Below are positions 42,126-44,760 of a DNA stretch of 44,760 nt, piece after piece. Where the stretch lies: NCBI RefSeq assembly GCF_040649515.1, contig NZ_JBEZFP010000075.1:1-44760 (forward strand), written 5' to 3'. The position numbers and the translations under genes were made by a program. Positions within the stretch are counted from its first letter, which is position 1. Each line of letters starts with the position of its first letter. Source of the stretch: Yinghuangia elevatio. Its GTDB lineage: Bacteria; Actinomycetota; Actinomycetes; Streptomycetales; Streptomycetaceae. The notes beneath the pieces were generated by a model. It was not told the origin of the DNA. It ran no database searches and saw only the letters and a list, made by a program, of their open reading frames with translations.

Positions 42126-42644
42126 ATGAGGCGCGATACGACCCCGGCGGCGGCCGCCTGGCTGGTGGTCCGCACCGCGGGCCCGGACGACCTCCTCGCC
42201 GTCTTGGCGGTGCACGCCGGACGCGACCCCGGCGGCCGACCGCCGCGCTCGGCGTCGCGGGCAGAGGAGCGGACATGGGCCCGCATGCTGCGATCCGACG
42301 AACTGACCGTGTACGTCGCCGAACTCGGCGGTGAGCCCGTGGGCACGGCAACGGTCATGGTGATGCCCAACATCACCTACGACTGCGCGCCCAGCGCGTT
42401 CATCGAGGCCGTGGTCGTGTCGGCGGAGCATCGGCGGCAGGGTGTCGCGAGCACGATCCTGCGCCGCGCTCTCGACGATCTCCGCGCAGCCGGGTGCCAC
42501 AAGGTTCAACTGCTGTCCCACAAGCGGCATGTCGACGACGGGGCGCACTTGCTCTACACGTCGCTCGGCTTCGTCGCGGAGGCCGAGGGGTTCCGGCTGT
42601 ACCTGTCGGGCGGGCCGACGGCGGGGCGTGGCCCGGGTTCTTGA
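42126..42644 (+). CDS. GNAT family N-acetyltransferase
   Basis: A 172-residue acetyl-CoA-dependent acetyltransferase. Family motif A is VVVSAEHRRQGVASTILRRALDDLRAAG, with the acetyl-CoA pyrophosphate loop RRQGVAS. LLYTSLGFVAEAEGFRLYL is motif B. The 35-residue N-terminal extension is Ala/Arg-rich. The acceptor is unknown. It lies 2 bp after the dehydrogenase stop. Confidence 0.88.
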   Translation: MRRDTTPAAAAWLVVRTAGPDDLLAVLAVHAGRDPGGRPPRSASRAEERTWARMLRSDELTVYVAELGGEPVGTATVMVMPNITYDCAPSAFIEAVVVSAEHRRQGVASTILRRALDDLRAAGCHKVQLLSHKRHVDDGAHLLYTSLGFVAEAEGFRLYLSGGPTAGRGPGS

Positions 42645-42733
42645 CAGCCGGTGCCGCCGGCCGGAGCATTCGGCGCGAACCCCGGTCGGCCGGGGAGTCC
42701 GGGCAACGACAGTGCGGCGACGGGGGACGGCAC

Positions 42734-44668
42734 GTGGCCTCGACCGGGACGGGTGGACTTGTCGGCAGGGGCATCGCCGACATCACCGGTGAGATCGCCG
42801 AGTGCGGCATGCTCGGCTACGGCATGGCGTTCCAGCAGAGCGCGGGCCTGCATACCCGTCTGCGGGCCCGGGCGTTCGCGTTCTCGGACGGGACCGAGCG
42901 CCTGATGATCGTGGTGTGCGACCTGCCGCTGATGTTCGGCGGCGTGGTACGCGCGGTGCTCGCCCGGCTGCCCCGCGGCTACACCGAGTCGAACGTGATG
43001 ATCACCGCGACCCACACGCACTGCGGCCCCGGCGGCTATGCCCACCACGCCCTCTACAACGGCAACACCGGCGGCTTCCGGACGAAGACGTTCGCGGCCG
43101 TCGTGGACGGCATCGTCGAGGCGGCTCTCGCCGCGCACGAGGATCTGGCCCCGGCGGCGCTGCGGTTGGCGCACGGGCGGCTGGAGAACGCCAGTGCCAA
43201 CCGGGCCCGCCGCGCGTTCGACCGCAATCCTGCCGCCGACCGCGCGCTCTTCCCGGGCGGCGTGGACCCGCAGACGACCCTGCTGTCGATCGAGCGTGAC
43301 GGCCGACTCGTCGGTGCGATCAACTGGTTCGCCGTGCACAACACGAGCATGACCAACCGGAACCGGCTGGTCAGCGGCGACAACAAGGGCTACGCCGGCT
43401 ACCACTGGGAGCGCGTGCTCGGCGGCTGCGACTATCTGGCGGACGCCCCGCAGGAGTTGATCACCGCGTTCGCGCAGACGAATGCCGGCGACGTGTCGCC
43501 GAACCTGAACCTGCGGCCCGGCAGCGGTCCGACCGAGGACATGGCGGAGAATACCAGGATCATCGGGACACGGCAGGCCGACGCCGCCGCCGCGCTGGCG
43601 GACAAGGGCCGGAACGGCGAGGGGACTTCGTTCGACCTCGTGCTCGACCACCGCATCACGCACGTCGACCTGTCCGACATGCGGGTCCTGCCCGCCTTCA
43701 CCGGCGACGGCCGGTTCCACCGCACATCGGGGCCGACCGGTGGGGCAACATCGCCGGCGGGGGCGATCCCGGACGGGCCGACGTACTTCAAGGGCTTCGG
43801 CGCGGAGCGCAACCGTGTCCTGGGCGCGCTGTCGCGCGGGGTCGTCTACCCGCTGTCGCGTCGGCTGCGCGATGCGCAGGCGCCGAAGCCCATGGCGCTC
43901 CCGGCGAGTGCGAACCGGGTGGTGCCGCTCGTCCAGCGGCGCCTGCCGGTGCAGTTGCTGCGGATCGGGCCGCTGTACCTGATCGGGCTGCCGTTCGAGG
44001 TGACCGTCAACGCGGGTCTGCGGCTGCGCCGCACGGTCGCGCCGATTCTGGGGGTGGCGTGGCAAGACGTCCTCGTCGCGGGCTACAGCAACGCGTACGG
44101 GCACTACACGACGACGCCCGAGGAGTACGACGCACAGATGTACGAGGGCGGCAGCACGCTGTTCGGCCGCTGGCAGCTCCCGGCGCTCCAGCAGATCGCC
44201 GCGGGGCTGGCCGAGGCCATGCGCGACGGCCGTCCGGTGGAGCGGGGTGAGCCCGAGCCGGACCTCGCGGGACGGCGGTTCAACCGGGGCGCCGCGGCAG
44301 CCGCGCCGGTGTTGGCGCCCCCTGGCCGGGTGTTCGGGCAGCCGCTGTCGCTCAGTCGGACGGGGAGCGTGGTGGCCGCGGAATTCGTCGCCGGGCATCC
44401 GAGCACGGAACTGCGGCGCGGCGGCACGTACTTGGAGGTGGAGCGCGAGGCCGGGGCCGACGTATGGACGCGGGTCGCCGACGACGGGGACTGGGCGACG
44501 CGGCTGCACTGGACGCGGGGCACGGGTCCGCGGAAGCGGTACGCGGTGGCCCGCGTCGAGTGGGACACGACGGGCGCCGCGGCGGGACGCTATCGCCTGC
44601 GGTTCCACGGGGACACGGAGGACGGGCCGTTCACGGGTGTTTCCGAGGCGTTCGACGTCCCGGCCTGA
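42734..44668 (+). CDS. Neutral/alkaline ceramidase
   Basis: A 644-residue ceramidase that should split ceramide into sphingosine and fatty acid. It closely follows Mycobacterium tuberculosis Rv0669c as I remember that sequence: GRGIADITGE, ECGMLGYGM, ITATHTHCGPGGY (zinc His94, His96), FAVHNTSMTNRN, SGDNKGYAGYHWER, FAQTNAGDVSPN (nucleophile Ser255) and YTN-type AYGHYTTTPEEYDAQMYEGGSTLFG. The C-terminal beta-sandwich is present. No signal peptide is visible, as also in that homologue. The GTG at 42734 has GGGGGAC about 5 bases upstream. It is downstream of the GNAT gene by 89 bp. Confidence 0.93.
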   Translation: MASTGTGGLVGRGIADITGEIAECGMLGYGMAFQQSAGLHTRLRARAFAFSDGTERLMIVVCDLPLMFGGVVRAVLARLPRGYTESNVMITATHTHCGPGGYAHHALYNGNTGGFRTKTFAAVVDGIVEAALAAHEDLAPAALRLAHGRLENASANRARRAFDRNPAADRALFPGGVDPQTTLLSIERDGRLVGAINWFAVHNTSMTNRNRLVSGDNKGYAGYHWERVLGGCDYLADAPQELITAFAQTNAGDVSPNLNLRPGSGPTEDMAENTRIIGTRQADAAAALADKGRNGEGTSFDLVLDHRITHVDLSDMRVLPAFTGDGRFHRTSGPTGGATSPAGAIPDGPTYFKGFGAERNRVLGALSRGVVYPLSRRLRDAQAPKPMALPASANRVVPLVQRRLPVQLLRIGPLYLIGLPFEVTVNAGLRLRRTVAPILGVAWQDVLVAGYSNAYGHYTTTPEEYDAQMYEGGSTLFGRWQLPALQQIAAGLAEAMRDGRPVERGEPEPDLAGRRFNRGAAAAAPVLAPPGRVFGQPLSLSRTGSVVAAEFVAGHPSTELRRGGTYLEVEREAGADVWTRVADDGDWATRLHWTRGTGPRKRYAVARVEWDTTGAAAGRYRLRFHGDTEDGPFTGVSEAFDVPA

Positions 44669-44734
44669 GGACGGGGCGTTCCCGGTCTCCGGCCGCGTCC
44701 GCGACGTTCCGCGTCTGCGGCTGAACATGCGTCG

Positions 44735-44760
44735 GCCCGGTCGGGTGATTCCGACCGGGC
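44735..44760 (+). terminator. 10-bp stem-loop terminator at the window end
   Basis: GCCCGGTCGG and CCGACCGGGC pair perfectly around GTGATT, 66 bp past the ceramidase stop. The structure ends at the window edge, so a longer stem or tail cannot be judged. Confidence 0.7.

Overview
The window is very GC-rich with strong third-position G/C bias and GTG starts. Gene content (Tat-exported oxidase, MMPL transporter, SpoIIE-type phosphatase, MurJ, F420-type luciferase-like oxidoreductases, FCD-GntR and TetR regulators) points to an actinomycete, most like Streptomycetaceae or their relatives. I see no rRNA, tRNA, CRISPR array, phage gene or transposase. About 37 protein genes are supported.

Layout. 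0-5 kb (minus strand): two related small proteins, a secreted serine DD-peptidase/esterase, and a Tat-exported cholesterol oxidase. 5.7-10 kb (minus): a carboxymuconolactone decarboxylase-like protein, an alpha/beta hydrolase and an MMPL exporter. 10.5-14.6 kb (minus): a three-gene operon (two amidohydrolase-fold proteins and a luciferase-like monooxygenase) with a KstR-like TetR regulator upstream. 14.8-21.4 kb: an acyl-CoA module made of an enoyl-CoA hydratase, a NIPSNAP-like protein, a double CaiB/BaiF CoA-transferase fusion, an FCD-GntR regulator and a solute-binding lipoprotein. An identical 13-bp ATTGTATACATGA site occurs at both divergent promoters of this module.

21.9-25.5 kb: TerB, a BlaI/BlaR1-type pair, then an ArsR regulator and an F420-type luciferase-like oxidoreductase that share an operator-like sequence. 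25.5-31.4 kb: a MarR regulator, then a probable sulfate-ester module (TetR, TauD-type dioxygenase, VOC protein, arylsulfatase, second TetR). Both TetR genes carry matching 20-bp operator-like sequences 8-9 bp before apparently leaderless starts. 31.7-36.7 kb: an exported tyrosine phosphatase, a double-HTH XRE regulator and, divergently, a multidomain SpoIIE-type phosphatase sensor. 36.7-44.7 kb: MurJ, a pentapeptide-repeat protein, a multi-pass acyltransferase whose N-terminus appears broken or oddly started, a zinc-type dehydrogenase, a GNAT acetyltransferase and a neutral ceramidase.

Taken together this is an accessory region rich in lipid, sterol and xenobiotic breakdown, with many small local regulators sitting next to their targets. 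The most unusual signals are the repeated operators: GntR (three sites), twin TetR (two sites), ArsR (two sites) and a KstR-like pair. Others are the double CoA-transferase, an amidohydrolase-fold protein without its metal ligands, and the missing start of the acyltransferase. Functions are assigned from recognised motifs and remembered family sequences, since no search could be run.
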